DNA of 64,000 nucleotides from CAVWGP01 sp963754645 (lineage in GTDB: Bacteria; Pseudomonadota; Alphaproteobacteria; Bin65): the NCBI GenBank assembly GCA_963754645.1, contig CAVWGP010000011.1:1178001-1242000 (forward strand), written 5' to 3'. How positions within the stretch are numbered: position 1 is the first letter of the stretch; each line of letters opens with the position of its first letter. The notes under the pieces are model-generated. The model saw nothing but the letters and a program-made list of their open reading frames with translations. It did no database searches and was not told where the DNA came from. The translations under genes were made by a program, and so were the position numbers. Positions 10,065-19,460 of the stretch are shown piece after piece.

Positions 10065-12113
10065 CTAGGCGTGCGCGGAGGCGGGGGCGGTGTGACCGAG
10101 CTGCTGCTGGCGCTTTTGCACCACTTGGTCGGCGATGCGCCCGGTTATCTCCTGCAGATGATCGAAGTTGAACTCGAAGGTGCCGACGCCCTGCGTGAGC
10201 GAGCGCAGTTCGATGACCAGATCTTGAATCTCCGATTGCGGCAAATGGCAGGCGGTCTCGTCCCAGCCGCGCCAGCCTTCCTTGGCTTCGAAACCGAGAA
10301 TTTGCCCGCGCCGTCCGCTAATCAGGCTTTGGATATTGGCGGTGAACGCGTTGGGCGCGGAGAGCACGACCTTGTAGATCGGTTCGAGCAGAATGGGATC
10401 GCATTTCGGCATGCCTTCGCGCATCGCCAGGGCGCCCGCCGTCTTGAACGCCATGTCGGACGAATCGACCGTGTGGTACTGCCCGTCGTAAAGCGACACT
10501 TGCACGTCGACGACGGGGAAGCCGAGCGGCCCGCGATTTAGGTAGTCACGGATGCCTTCCTCGACCGCCGGAATGAATTGCCGCGGAACTCGGCCGCCGA
10601 CGATGTTGTCGATGAACTCGAAGCCGCCGCCGCGCTGCAGCGGCTTGATTTCGACATGGACGTTGCCGAACTGGCCGTGGCCGCCGGTTTGCCGTTTGTG
10701 CCGCGCATGCTGCTTGATGCCGTGGCGGATGGTTTCGCGATACGAGACCTGCGGCGCGTGCGATTTCACCGCGATGTTGTAGCGGTTCTTGAGCTTTTCG
10801 ACGACGACGCGCATGTGCATCTCGCCCTGGCCCCAGATCAGCAATTCCCGGGTCTCGGCGTTTTGCTCGAGCGCGATGGACGGATCCTCTTCGATCATCT
10901 TGGCGATCGCGCCGGTGATCTTGACCTCGTCTTCGCGCTTCTCGGCTTCGATCGCCAGGGCAATCAACGGTTTCATCGGCTTGGGCCACGCCACGTCGGC
11001 CGCATTGCCGTTGGCGCCGGTGAGCGTTTGGCCGGTTTTGACCGGATCGAGGCGGCCCAGCGCGACAACGTCGCCGGCCGCGGCCTGCGGGATCTTTTGC
11101 GGCTGGTGGCCCAGCATGCGGAACAGGCCTCCGACGCGATTGCCCGAAAGCTGCATGCCGTCGCCGATCGTGCCGCTCCAAACGCGCGCCACCGAAAGCT
11201 TGCCGGAATGGGCCAAGTGATAGGTCTTGAACACGGTGGCGAGCGGCGCGCCCGAGGGCTTGAGGCCGAGGCGCGCGGCGGCGGCCTCGGGGCCCGCGGT
11301 TTCGTGGCGCAGCGCCTTCATCAGCCGGCGCACGCCGCCGTCGTTCGTGGCCGAGCCGAGAAACACCGGCACGATACGGTCGTGCTGCACCGAGTTCGTC
11401 AGGTGCTTGTAGATTTCCTGCTTGGGCGGCACCGCTTCCTCGAGCAATTGCTCGAGCAGCTTGTCGTCGAAATCGGCGAGCTTCTCGAGCATCGCCTGGC
11501 GCGCTTCCTTCTCGCGCTCCTGGGTTTGCGCCGGTATTTGGATGAGGTCCGAGGCCTGGCCCGGCTTGTATTTGTAGGCGCGCTCGCTGACGAGATCGAC
11601 ATAGCCGGAGATCGCGTCGCCGTCGCGGATCGGCACCTGGCGCAACACCAACGGGCGCTCTGACGCATCTTGCAGCGCCGAGAGAAGATCGCGCATTAGC
11701 ATGCCGCGCGCCTGATCGATCTTGTTGACGAACAGGCAGTGCGGGATCGCGTGGTCGTCGAGATATTTGAACAGCGGCGCCAAAGCGAGCGCCCGGTCCG
11801 GGTTCGGCTCGGCGACGATGACGACAGTGTCGGCGACAAGCAGCGCGTTGCGCGCATCTTGCTGGAATTCGATCGAGCCGGGGCAATCGAGGAGGGTCCA
11901 CGGGTCGCCGAGAAACTCGGTGGTGGCGACGGTTACTTCCGTGCTCATGCCGCGCGCGCGCGATTTGGGCGAGGCATCGCCGACCGTATTTTTCTCGGCC
12001 GCCGTGCCCTTGCGCTGAATACGGCCGGTCACGAACAGCAGGCTTTCGAACAACGTCGTCTTGCCGCTGAGATAGGGCCCAACAAGGGCCGCGCACCGAG
12101 ATTTGCTAGCCAC
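10065..12113 (-). CDS. Elongation factor G-like translational GTPase
   Basis: A 682-residue EF-G paralogue of the type often called FusA2 or EF-G-like. It has a G1 loop GPYLSGKT, the G3 motif DCPG, the G4 motif NKID, a beta-barrel domain II, and domains III-V with the HKRQTGGHGQFGNV strand and the SGRRGQILGFE segment. The start is GTG at 12111-12113 with a GGGAG ribosome site about 7 bp upstream. It is not in a str operon with rpsL, rpsG and tufA, and the relaxed switch regions (DASPKSRARGMS) differ from canonical EF-G. It is probably an accessory factor in ribosome function; its exact role is unknown. Confidence 0.9.
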   Translation of the reverse strand: MASKSRCAALVGPYLSGKTTLFESLLFVTGRIQRKGTAAEKNTVGDASPKSRARGMSTEVTVATTEFLGDPWTLLDCPGSIEFQQDARNALLVADTVVIVAEPNPDRALALAPLFKYLDDHAIPHCLFVNKIDQARGMLMRDLLSALQDASERPLVLRQVPIRDGDAISGYVDLVSERAYKYKPGQASDLIQIPAQTQEREKEARQAMLEKLADFDDKLLEQLLEEAVPPKQEIYKHLTNSVQHDRIVPVFLGSATNDGGVRRLMKALRHETAGPEAAAARLGLKPSGAPLATVFKTYHLAHSGKLSVARVWSGTIGDGMQLSGNRVGGLFRMLGHQPQKIPQAAAGDVVALGRLDPVKTGQTLTGANGNAADVAWPKPMKPLIALAIEAEKREDEVKITGAIAKMIEEDPSIALEQNAETRELLIWGQGEMHMRVVVEKLKNRYNIAVKSHAPQVSYRETIRHGIKQHARHKRQTGGHGQFGNVHVEIKPLQRGGGFEFIDNIVGGRVPRQFIPAVEEGIRDYLNRGPLGFPVVDVQVSLYDGQYHTVDSSDMAFKTAGALAMREGMPKCDPILLEPIYKVVLSAPNAFTANIQSLISGRRGQILGFEAKEGWRGWDETACHLPQSEIQDLVIELRSLTQGVGTFEFNFDHLQEITGRIADQVVQKRQQQLGHTAPASAHA

Positions 12114-12287
12114 GTTTGTCTCCCGAGATTTTCTTGTCCCGGAACGCGGACGACCCGATCGCGGCCCGCCGCCGATTCGATCGACCGGAGCGGACCTGGC
12201 GCGCCCGCGCGCCGGTCAATGTCGTCGCCCATGGTTGCGCGGCTTCGCCTATCCGCGCAAGGGGGAAAAGACCGCGGCCGGGAAGGG

Positions 12288-12617
12288 CTAGCCCGCGCCG
12301 CGCAGCGTTATGCGGGCATCGCTGCGCGCGCGGCGCACGTCCTTGAGCAGTGCCAAAAGCGCCGGGCCCTTGACGCCGAGCGCACGCTTGAGCGCCGCCG
12401 CGTTCTCGACCACGATTGCGTAGGGCCCCGGCACGTCCGCCGTCAGGCAATCCCACAGCGCATCGAGATTGCGCCCGAAACGCGCCGGAAATCCGAGGTC
12501 GCGGGCGAGAATATCGTAGGCCGCGTCGAGCGAGCGGCAGTTTGCCGGGATAACGGCGCGGCGGACCGGCGCCGCGGCGCGCGTCTTCGGCGGTCGCGTG
12601 GGGATTTTCTTTTTCAT
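12288..12617 (-). CDS. Barstar-family ribonuclease inhibitor
   Basis: A 109-residue protein with a basic N-terminal extension of about 25 residues and a barstar domain. The inhibitor core FGRNLDALWDCL matches the barstar alpha-2 helix that plugs the barnase active site through two aspartates. The ATG at 12615-12617 overlaps the upstream ribonuclease stop as ATGA, so the two proteins are made together and the cytoplasm is protected from the enzyme. The lysine-rich start is unusual for barstar but has no assignable role. The pairing with a barnase-like gene makes the call firm. Confidence 0.88.
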   Translation of the reverse strand: MKKKIPTRPPKTRAAAPVRRAVIPANCRSLDAAYDILARDLGFPARFGRNLDALWDCLTADVPGPYAIVVENAAALKRALGVKGPALLALLKDVRRARSDARITLRGAG

Positions 12618-13102
12618 CGCGGCGCCGGCACCTTGTCGAAGCTCTTGTAGTGATCGGTGGTGACCCATTGTTCCCAACGGCCCTTGCTGTCGCGCACGAA
12701 AACCAGGCGCGCGGCGCCGCGCCGGCCGCCGGCATAATCGAGATCGGCTTCGACATAGCGGTTGCCGCGCGGCAGATTGCCTTCGCGATTGCCGAAATTG
12801 TCGCCGCCGATCGAATGGCCGGGCGCGCTGCGCCACAGATCGGCGCCGGGATGCCAGCCCTTGGCCTCGGCCGCGCGCTTGGTGAGATAGCAATCGGGCA
12901 GGCGGCCCGTTGCGTGCACATGGCTCATCGTGCCGATTGCGGCTTGCACGTGACGCAACCGCGCGCGCTCGGCAAAGGCTTTCAGCGCCTTGGCCTCGGC
13001 CTCTGGCACTTCCACCTTGCTGCCGCACATATCGGCGGCGAAGGCGGGCGGAGCGAGGTACGCCGCAGCGAGCAGTGCGGCGGCTAGGAATTTGATCTTC
13101 AT
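12614..13102 (-). CDS. Secreted barnase-like guanyl-preferring ribonuclease
   Basis: A 162-residue exported RNase. Residues 1-23 form a signal peptide (MKIKFLAAALLAAAYLAPPA, cleavage near AFAAD). The mature part has the barnase signature LPDCYLTK, the SIGGDNFGNREG loop, the catalytic glutamate E118 in YVEAD, R132, and the catalytic histidine H151 in TTDHYKSF. All three catalytic residues are present, so it should be active. It precedes its inhibitor barstar with a 4-bp overlap and follows the Rieske gene by 9 bp. A likely role is extracellular RNA degradation or competition; the pair need not be a toxin-antitoxin module. Confidence 0.92.
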   Translation of the reverse strand: MKIKFLAAALLAAAYLAPPAFAADMCGSKVEVPEAEAKALKAFAERARLRHVQAAIGTMSHVHATGRLPDCYLTKRAAEAKGWHPGADLWRSAPGHSIGGDNFGNREGNLPRGNRYVEADLDYAGGRRGAARLVFVRDSKGRWEQWVTTDHYKSFDKVPAPR

Positions 13103-13111
13103 GCCGTTCTC

Positions 13112-14152
13112 TTACTCCGCCGCGTGCGCGCGCTCGACCGGGCCGTCGCGCCGCATCTCGCGCTCGCCGTATTTGTGCAGCAGCTCCAGCAGCCGGCGCC
13201 GCACTTCGAGGCTGGGCTGATCGGACGGCATGTGAAACTCCTCGCCGCTGCGCAGATCGAGCGGCACGTCCCAATCGCATCGGCTCAGCACGCGGCGGTC
13301 CTCGTTGGTCACCTGCGTGTCCCAGGCAATCACCTTGGCCGCCGGCACTTGTTCTTCCGTGTCGTTGCGCATCACGAACTGACTGAAGTGGAGGTTCCGA
13401 TCGTCGATCGGCGTGATCATCGCCACGATCACTTGCACGAGGCCGTTGGGGTAGGACAGGCGCATCATCACCGAAAACGGCATCCACCAGGTCTTGCGGT
13501 AGGTGCGCAGCGTCTCGCCCTCGTCGAGGCGCAGCGTCGCCTTGAGGTTGTCGGTGTTGCGCACCGGCACCACCGTGTCCATCACGAATCCCCATTCGTT
13601 GGGCGTGATCTTGAGCGAGGCCGGCTCGGGCTGCGCCTGATTGCCGAAGCTGGCGGCGTGGATATAGGCGAAATGCGCGTTGTCGAAGGCGTTCTCGATG
13701 AGGCGCATGACGCTCACGTCCCAGTTCACGGCGAATTCGTGGATCTGGCGATAGGCCGGGTCGCCGAATTCGCGCACCTCGGGAATGCCGGTCAGCGGCT
13801 CGTCGAGGCAGATCCAGACGTAGTTGTAGCGCTCTTCGCAACGATAGGCGGGGACGCGGATGCGCGGCCCCACCGTCGCCAGCTGCGGAATGCGGATGCA
13901 GCGGCCGTCGCGGTTGAAGGTCCAGCCATGATAGGGGCAAACGATGGCGCCGTTCTCGACCGTGCCGAGGCTGAGCGGCGCCGTGCGGTGGCAGCAGCGG
14001 TCTTGCGCCGCCGCCGGCTTGCCTTCGGCATCGAGCCACAACACGATTTTCTCGCCCAGAAGCGTGAACGGCTTCGGCCCGTTCTTGAGCGCGTCGAGCG
14101 GTAGGCAACCGTACCAGAACCGGCGCAGGATTTTCTGTTGCGTGACGAGCAT
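13112..14152 (-). CDS. Rieske [2Fe-2S] aromatic ring-hydroxylating oxygenase (large subunit)
   Basis: A 346-residue mononuclear non-heme iron oxygenase. The N-terminal Rieske domain has C53-x-H55 and C72-x2-H75 around a CPYHGW motif. The catalytic domain has the NxxDNxHFxYIH segment that supplies two iron-ligand histidines and the bridging aspartate. Such enzymes are single-subunit O-demethylases or ring hydroxylases, for example vanillate or phthalate type, that need an FMN/ferredoxin reductase. No reductase is adjacent, so it must borrow one. It is 9 bp upstream of the barnase-like gene. The substrate is unknown. Confidence 0.9.
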   Translation of the reverse strand: MLVTQQKILRRFWYGCLPLDALKNGPKPFTLLGEKIVLWLDAEGKPAAAQDRCCHRTAPLSLGTVENGAIVCPYHGWTFNRDGRCIRIPQLATVGPRIRVPAYRCEERYNYVWICLDEPLTGIPEVREFGDPAYRQIHEFAVNWDVSVMRLIENAFDNAHFAYIHAASFGNQAQPEPASLKITPNEWGFVMDTVVPVRNTDNLKATLRLDEGETLRTYRKTWWMPFSVMMRLSYPNGLVQVIVAMITPIDDRNLHFSQFVMRNDTEEQVPAAKVIAWDTQVTNEDRRVLSRCDWDVPLDLRSGEEFHMPSDQPSLEVRRRLLELLHKYGEREMRRDGPVERAHAAE

Positions 14153-14274
14153 GCGGCGCTTCTCCCGAGGCGCGGCACACTAGCAGATCGCCGGCAGCCG
14201 CGCGAACCGGGCTTGATCGCAATCCGGCCGGCTGCGAAACAGGGTGTGGATACGGTCAACCAGGGGATCGAGCC

Positions 14275-15021
14275 ATGTCGGGAACAATGATCGTCACGGG
14301 TGCGTCGCGCGGCATCGGCGCGGCCTGCGCCAGGATCGCCGCGCGCGAGGGCTTCGCGGTTTGCGTCAACGCCGTGCACAATATCGAAGGCGCGCGCGCC
14401 GTCGCGGACGAGATCGAGCGCGGCGGCGGCAAGGCAGTCGCGATCCAGGCCGATGTCGGCGACCGCGCCGCGGTCGCGCGCATGTTTCAGCAGGTGGACC
14501 GCGAATTGGGCCCGGTCGCGGCGCTCATCGCCAATGCCGGTATCGTCGGGCGGAGGTGCGACTGGCTCAGCCCCGATCCGGCGCTGCTGCGCGACGTGAT
14601 GACGACCAACTTCGAGGGCACGGTGTGGTGCGCGGCCGAGGCAGCGAAGCGCATGGCGAAATCCCAGGGCGGCAAGGGCGGCGCCATCGTGTGCATTTCA
14701 TCGACCGCCGCGCGTTTCGGCGGCGTGCCGGGCTGGGGCATTTATGCCGTGAGCAAGGCGGCGGTCGATTGCTTCGTATCCAACGCCGCCAAGGAATGGG
14801 GGCCCGAAGGCATCCGCGTCGTCGGCGTGCGGCCGGGGCCGACCGAGACCGACATGCTGGAGCAGATCGGCGGCAAGAATTTCGTCGAAACCGCGAAAGC
14901 GACGATCTCGCTGGGCCGCGCCGGAAAACCCGACGAAATCGCCGAAGCCGCGGTGTGGCTGTGCACGGCGAAGGCGTCCTTCGTCCACGGCGCGATGCTC
15001 GATGTCGGCGGCGGAAGATAG
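14275..15021 (+). CDS. SDR family oxidoreductase
   Basis: A 248-residue classical short-chain dehydrogenase/reductase with TGASRGIG at residues 7-14, an IANAGIVG segment, the catalytic serine in CISSTAARFG and YAVSKAA for Tyr-x3-Lys. The C-terminus VHGAMLDVGGGR completes the fold. A serine/arginine-rich beta-2 end (NAVHN) does not decide between NAD and NADP. It stands alone between the Rieske gene (opposite strand, divergent) and mcd (convergent, 6 bp gap). The substrate is not identifiable. Confidence 0.9.
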   Translation: MSGTMIVTGASRGIGAACARIAAREGFAVCVNAVHNIEGARAVADEIERGGGKAVAIQADVGDRAAVARMFQQVDRELGPVAALIANAGIVGRRCDWLSPDPALLRDVMTTNFEGTVWCAAEAAKRMAKSQGGKGGAIVCISSTAARFGGVPGWGIYAVSKAAVDCFVSNAAKEWGPEGIRVVGVRPGPTETDMLEQIGGKNFVETAKATISLGRAGKPDEIAEAAVWLCTAKASFVHGAMLDVGGGR

Positions 15022-15027
15022 ACTTCG

Positions 15028-16674
15028 CTAATTCCTTCGCTCCAACAATCCCCGCGCGATCACCTGGGCCTGGATTTCCGCGGCGCCTTCGAAAATGTTC
15101 AGGATACGCGCGTCGCAAAGGACGCGGCTGATTTCGTATTCCTCGGCGTAGCCGTTGCCGCCGTGGATCTGCAGCGCGTTGTCGGCGTTGGCCCAGGCGA
15201 CGCGGGCGGCGAGCAGCTTGGCCATGCCGGCCTCGATATCGCAGCGCCGCTCCTGGTCCTTCTCGCGCGCGGCGAAATAGGCGAGCTGGCGCGCCATCAT
15301 GGTTTCGACCGCCATCCAGGCGAGCTTGCCGGCGACGCGCGGGAAGGCGAGGATCGGCTTGCCGAATTGGACGCGCTGCTTGGCATAGGCGAGGCCGAGT
15401 TCGAGCGCGTTCTGCGCCACGCCCACGGCGCGCGCCGCGGTTTGGATGCGCGCCGACTCGAAGGTCGCCATGAGCTGCTTGAAGCCCTCGCCCTCGGCCC
15501 CGCCGAGCACGTTCGCGGCCTTCACTTCGAAGCCGTCGAAGCCGATCTCGTATTCCTTCATGCCGCGGTAGCCGAGCACCTTGATCTCGCTGCCGCTCAT
15601 GCCCGGCGCCGGAAATGGATTTTCGTCGCTGCCGCGCGGCTTCTCGGCGAGGAACATGGTCAGGCCCTTGTAGCCCGGCTCGTTCGCATTGCTGCGCGCA
15701 AGCAAGGTCATCAAGTCGGCGCGCGCCGCGTGGGTGATCCAGGTCTTGCTGCCATGGATGCGATAGACCGCGCCGTCGCGCACCGCGCGCGTCTTGAGCG
15801 AGGCCAAGTCCGAGCCGGTGTTGGGTTCGGTGAACACCGCCGTCGGCAGGATTTCACCCGAGGCGATCTTGGGCAGCCAATGCGCTTTCTGCGCCTCGGT
15901 GCCGCCGAGTCGGATGAGCTCGCCCGCGATCTCCGAGCGCGTGCCGAGCGAGCCCACGCCGATATAGGCGCGCGACAGCTCTTCGGTGACGACGCACATC
16001 GCCACTTTGCCCAGGCCGAGGCCGCCGAATTTCTCCGGGATCGTGAGTCCGAAGACCCCGAGGCCCGCCAGTTCGCCGACGATGTCCATCGGGATGTAAA
16101 CGTCGCGCCGGTGCCAATCATGGGCGAAGGGCCGCACTTTCTCCTCGGCGAAACGGCGGAACTGATCGCGAATCATCGCCAACGTGTCGTCGCCCAACGC
16201 TGCGGCGCCGAATTCGCCCTCCGCGATCAGCTCGGCCAAACGCAGGCGCACGGCATTCGTATTGCCATGGGCGATCAAGTCTTGCACGGCCGGCGTCGCA
16301 AACGCGGCCAGCTCGGCATCGGCGACGTTCATGTCGCCGGGGCGCACGATTTCGACCTGCGAGATCGCGATGCCGCCCCGCATCTGGCCGAGATATTCGC
16401 CGAAGCAGGCCTGCAGCATGAGCCGCTCGCGCTCGCCGAAGGCGCCTTCGCCATCGAGCCGCTCGGCCCAAGCCAGCATTTGCCGGAGCGCGCCGGCATA
16501 GGTCGCGAGCCAGGCATAGCCATGGGCGGCGAATTGCTCGCGTTCGAGCTTGGCGGCGTCGAGCTTGCTGCCGCTGGTCGTGAGCGCGGCAACGCCGCGC
16601 CGCGCCGCCGCCGTCAGCCGGTCCGCGGCGCCCGCCGCGTCGCGGCACAGGGCGACAAGGTCCGGCCGGATCAC
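15028..16674 (-). CDS. mcd: (2S)-Methylsuccinyl-CoA dehydrogenase
   Basis: A 548-residue acyl-CoA dehydrogenase with the extra N-terminal domain (about residues 1-150) that marks the methylsuccinyl-CoA dehydrogenase branch: it carries the HGYAWLATYAGALRQMLAWAERL and CFGEYLGQMRGGIAISQVE type segments. It oxidises (2S)-methylsuccinyl-CoA to mesaconyl-CoA with FAD in the ethylmalonyl-CoA pathway. The flavin-dehydrogenase core shows TEPNTGSDLA, the GLTMFLAEK strand and the QVQFG-like KQRVQFGKPI helix. A GTG start at 16672-16674 is used. It lies 19 bp downstream of the CapA gene, and ccr is upstream on the same strand. Substrate assignment rests on the domain layout and the presence of ccr and ecm. 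Confidence 0.88.
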   Translation of the reverse strand: MIRPDLVALCRDAAGAADRLTAAARRGVAALTTSGSKLDAAKLEREQFAAHGYAWLATYAGALRQMLAWAERLDGEGAFGERERLMLQACFGEYLGQMRGGIAISQVEIVRPGDMNVADAELAAFATPAVQDLIAHGNTNAVRLRLAELIAEGEFGAAALGDDTLAMIRDQFRRFAEEKVRPFAHDWHRRDVYIPMDIVGELAGLGVFGLTIPEKFGGLGLGKVAMCVVTEELSRAYIGVGSLGTRSEIAGELIRLGGTEAQKAHWLPKIASGEILPTAVFTEPNTGSDLASLKTRAVRDGAVYRIHGSKTWITHAARADLMTLLARSNANEPGYKGLTMFLAEKPRGSDENPFPAPGMSGSEIKVLGYRGMKEYEIGFDGFEVKAANVLGGAEGEGFKQLMATFESARIQTAARAVGVAQNALELGLAYAKQRVQFGKPILAFPRVAGKLAWMAVETMMARQLAYFAAREKDQERRCDIEAGMAKLLAARVAWANADNALQIHGGNGYAEEYEISRVLCDARILNIFEGAAEIQAQVIARGLLERRN

Positions 16675-16693
16675 CGCCGCGATCCCGGCATCC

Positions 16694-17917
16694 CTAGCTC
16701 CGGCAGGCGGCGTGCTGCCAAAACTTCGTCGTTGCCGGGTGGAGGTTGCCTTCGGGCAGCAACCTCAACAGATGCGCGCGGTGCTCTTTCGAAACCGGGT
16801 CCTTCGAACGCTCGATGGCCTCGGCGTAGAAGCCGCCGCGCACCTGCATCCAGAGCGGGACCCAGCCGAGATTGGCGATCGCGAGCTTGCCGCTGCTGCC
16901 GGGCACGAGGCCGAGCAAGAGGATCGCCGTCGAGCGGCGCGGCAGGCCGATCTGGTTCGAAACGAAATTGCCCAGCGAATAGGCGATCAGCGTCTCGCGC
17001 CCGTCCTTGGTCGTGTACTTCTCGAAAGGCTGGATGACGTGCGGATGCGTGCCGATCACGGCGGTGCCGCCGGCATCGAGCACCTCGCGCGCCAGCGCCG
17101 TCTGCCTGGCATCGGGTTTGTGCTGATATTCCGCGCCCCAATGCGGCACGAAGATCACGGCGTGGATGTCGGGCTTGGCCGCGAGGTCCTTGACCATCGC
17201 CACGATCTGCTGGCTGTGCGCGTAGCAGTTCAGCACCTGATTGGCGCGGTCGGGAATTTCGTTCGTGCCGTAGGCGCAGCCGAGCCAGGCAATGTTGAAG
17301 CTTCCGCCCGCCGCCTTGACCGGCGTCACCGTGTGCCACGGCGCGTTCATGTTCTCGCGGTGCCGCGTGCCGGTGAAGGCGAGCCCGGCCTTCTTGATCG
17401 CGTCGATCGTGCGGTCGGCGCCGAGCTGATGGCGGTCGAGCGAGTGATTGTTCGCGGTTTGCAAAATATCGAAGCCGGCGTTCTTGAGGTCGGTCACGAT
17501 CGACGGGTGATAGTTGAACATCGGATAGCCCTTGTAGACGCTCTTGTCGTAGAGCGTCGCGGGCGGGCGCACCTCCTTGCCGTTGGACGCCACGCCCTCG
17601 GCGGCCGGGCCTTCGAGATTGGCGAAAGCGATATCCGCCGCCTTGACGATGTCCTCGACCGGGCGGAACAGGCCGGCATAACCGTCTTTCTGCTGCGCGC
17701 CCCATTTTTGCACCATATCGTGCAGCAGCACGTCGCCCATGGCGGCGACGGTCAGCGTCTTGGCGGGCTCGGCGCAAGACTTGAAGCTGATGGCGGCGGG
17801 CGAGGTCACGGGCTTGTCGGAACCGGGCTTGGGTTTGGTGCGGGATTGAGCATCGGCATCAACCGTCGAGATCAGGATGAACGCAAGAAACGTAGACAGG
17901 ATCGGTGCGATTTTCAT
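16694..17917 (-). CDS. CapA-family secreted metallophosphatase-like protein
   Basis: A 407-residue protein with an N-terminal signal peptide and a CapA domain, the calcineurin-like fold known from poly-gamma-glutamate capsule synthesis. Visible metal-site motifs are AAMGDVLLHD, NLEGP, TANNHSLD and GTHPHVIQP, with a final YSLGNFVSN. Most CapA homologues outside Bacillus have no known capsule role. It sits between mcd and ccr on the same strand, an odd guest in an ethylmalonyl-CoA context, and no capsule genes are nearby. The real substrate is unknown. Confidence 0.88.
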   Translation of the reverse strand: MKIAPILSTFLAFILISTVDADAQSRTKPKPGSDKPVTSPAAISFKSCAEPAKTLTVAAMGDVLLHDMVQKWGAQQKDGYAGLFRPVEDIVKAADIAFANLEGPAAEGVASNGKEVRPPATLYDKSVYKGYPMFNYHPSIVTDLKNAGFDILQTANNHSLDRHQLGADRTIDAIKKAGLAFTGTRHRENMNAPWHTVTPVKAAGGSFNIAWLGCAYGTNEIPDRANQVLNCYAHSQQIVAMVKDLAAKPDIHAVIFVPHWGAEYQHKPDARQTALAREVLDAGGTAVIGTHPHVIQPFEKYTTKDGRETLIAYSLGNFVSNQIGLPRRSTAILLLGLVPGSSGKLAIANLGWVPLWMQVRGGFYAEAIERSKDPVSKEHRAHLLRLLPEGNLHPATTKFWQHAACRS

Positions 17918-18019
17918 CGGACTCTCTTAACAAAAGATGGTGCCGTCGCCGGGTGCTTCGAAGGCGCCACTTCTATACGAACGGAGTCCGCCGAACAATC
18001 ATCCGCCCGGCATCGGTGC

Positions 18020-19312
18020 TCAGCCTTCCCGCGCGTCCTCGATCGTGCGTAGCCCCGGCCGCTTGGCTTGGACGAGGACCGCCATGTTGCCGGGCTTGTG
18101 CTGGTTCTTCATCATCTTGGTGTGCGCGGCGGGGATGTCGTGCCAGGCGAAGACCTCGGACATGCAAGGATCGATGCGGCGCTCGATGACCAGGCGGTTG
18201 GCCTGGCTGGCCTGCAAAAGATTGGCGAAATGGCTACCCTGGATGCGCTTTTGCCGCATCCAGACGAAACGCGCGTCGAAGGTGATGTTGTAGCCCGTGG
18301 TGCCGGCGCAGAACACGACCATGCCGCCGCGCTTGACGACGAAGCACGAGACCGGGAAGGTCGCCTCGCCCGGATGCTCGAAGACGAAATCGACGTCGTT
18401 GCCCTTGCCGGTATGCGCCCAGATCGCGGCGCCGAATTTGCGGCACTCTTTCATGTAGGCGCCGAAATCCGGCCCGCCGACATCGGGCAGGCGGCCCCAA
18501 CATTTGAATTCGTTGCGGTTGATCACGCCCTTGGCGCCGAGCGAGAGCACGAAATCGCGCTTGCCGTCGTCGGAGATCACGCCGATGGCGTTGGCGCCGG
18601 CGGTGGCGCAAAGCTGCACCGCCATCGAGCCGAGCCCGCCCGAAGCGCCCCACACCAGCACATTGTGCCCCGGCCGCAGAATATGCGGGCGATGGCCGAA
18701 CAGCATGCGGTAGGCGGTGGCGAGCGTCAGCGTGTAACAGGCGCTTTCTTCCCAGGTGAGATGCAGCGGTCGCGGCATGAGCTGGCGATCCTGCACCCGG
18801 CAAAATTGCGCGAAAGAGCCGTCCGGCGTCTCGTAGCCCCAGATGCGCTGGGAGGGCGAGAACATCGGGTCGCCGCCATTGCATTCCTCGTCGTCGCCGT
18901 CGTCCTGGTTGCAGTGGATGACGACCTCGTCGCCGACCTTGAAGCGCTTGACCTTGTCGCCGATGGCCCAAACCACGCCGGCGGCGTCCGACCCGGCGAT
19001 GTGGAACGGCGCCTTGTGCACGTCGAAGGGCGAGAGCGGCTTGCCGAGCGCGGCCCAGACGCCGTTGTAATTGACCCCGGCGGCCATCACCATGACGAGC
19101 ACGTCGTGGCTGTCGAGTTTCGGCGTCTCGACGACTTCGACTTGCATCGCCTTGTCCGGCTCGCCGTGGCGTTCGCGCCGGATCGCCCAACCGTACATTT
19201 TCGCCGGCACATGGCCGAGCGGCGGAATTTCGCCGACCTCGTAAAGGTCCTTTTTCTCGTCGGACGGCAGCGTGGCCGCCATCGCGTTTGCGGCAAGGTT
19301 TGCTTGTGACAT
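18020..19312 (-). CDS. ccr: Crotonyl-CoA carboxylase/reductase
   Basis: The key enzyme of the ethylmalonyl-CoA pathway: it reductively carboxylates crotonyl-CoA with NADPH and CO2 to (2S)-ethylmalonyl-CoA. The 430-residue protein is a zinc-free MDR-type reductase with the N-terminal MYGWAIRRERHGEP segment, NYNGVWAALGKP (the CO2-pocket asparagine region), the GYETPDGSFAQF segment, the cofactor motif WGASGGLGS and a long ECNGGDP insertion typical of the family. The ATG at 19310-19312 is preceded by an AGCGAGACGCCA leader. A 325-bp AT-rich region with palindromes separates it from a divergent SPFH gene. It lies on the same strand as mcd, with CapA between. Confidence 0.95.
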   Translation of the reverse strand: MSQANLAANAMAATLPSDEKKDLYEVGEIPPLGHVPAKMYGWAIRRERHGEPDKAMQVEVVETPKLDSHDVLVMVMAAGVNYNGVWAALGKPLSPFDVHKAPFHIAGSDAAGVVWAIGDKVKRFKVGDEVVIHCNQDDGDDEECNGGDPMFSPSQRIWGYETPDGSFAQFCRVQDRQLMPRPLHLTWEESACYTLTLATAYRMLFGHRPHILRPGHNVLVWGASGGLGSMAVQLCATAGANAIGVISDDGKRDFVLSLGAKGVINRNEFKCWGRLPDVGGPDFGAYMKECRKFGAAIWAHTGKGNDVDFVFEHPGEATFPVSCFVVKRGGMVVFCAGTTGYNITFDARFVWMRQKRIQGSHFANLLQASQANRLVIERRIDPCMSEVFAWHDIPAAHTKMMKNQHKPGNMAVLVQAKRPGLRTIEDAREG

Positions 19313-19460
19313 TGGCGTCTCGCTCAATTTGTGCCGACGATAGCGCCCCCGGCGGCACCCTGGTAGCGCCAACCGGCGCCTTCGCAGCGCCTGTAATTTG
19401 CATTCGCTAACAGCCTGGCGAAAGCCATACAAGTGCGCTAATTGCCGTATATCAACATTT

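Noticed and set aside
8640..10541. 633-codon open frame on the plus strand
   Set aside because: Antisense to the carboxyltransferase and part of the EF-G-like gene; no motif, arginine-rich, judged to be a GC artefact.
15163..17037. 624-codon open frame on the plus strand
   Set aside because: Antisense shadow of mcd and CapA, with no start signal or conserved motif.
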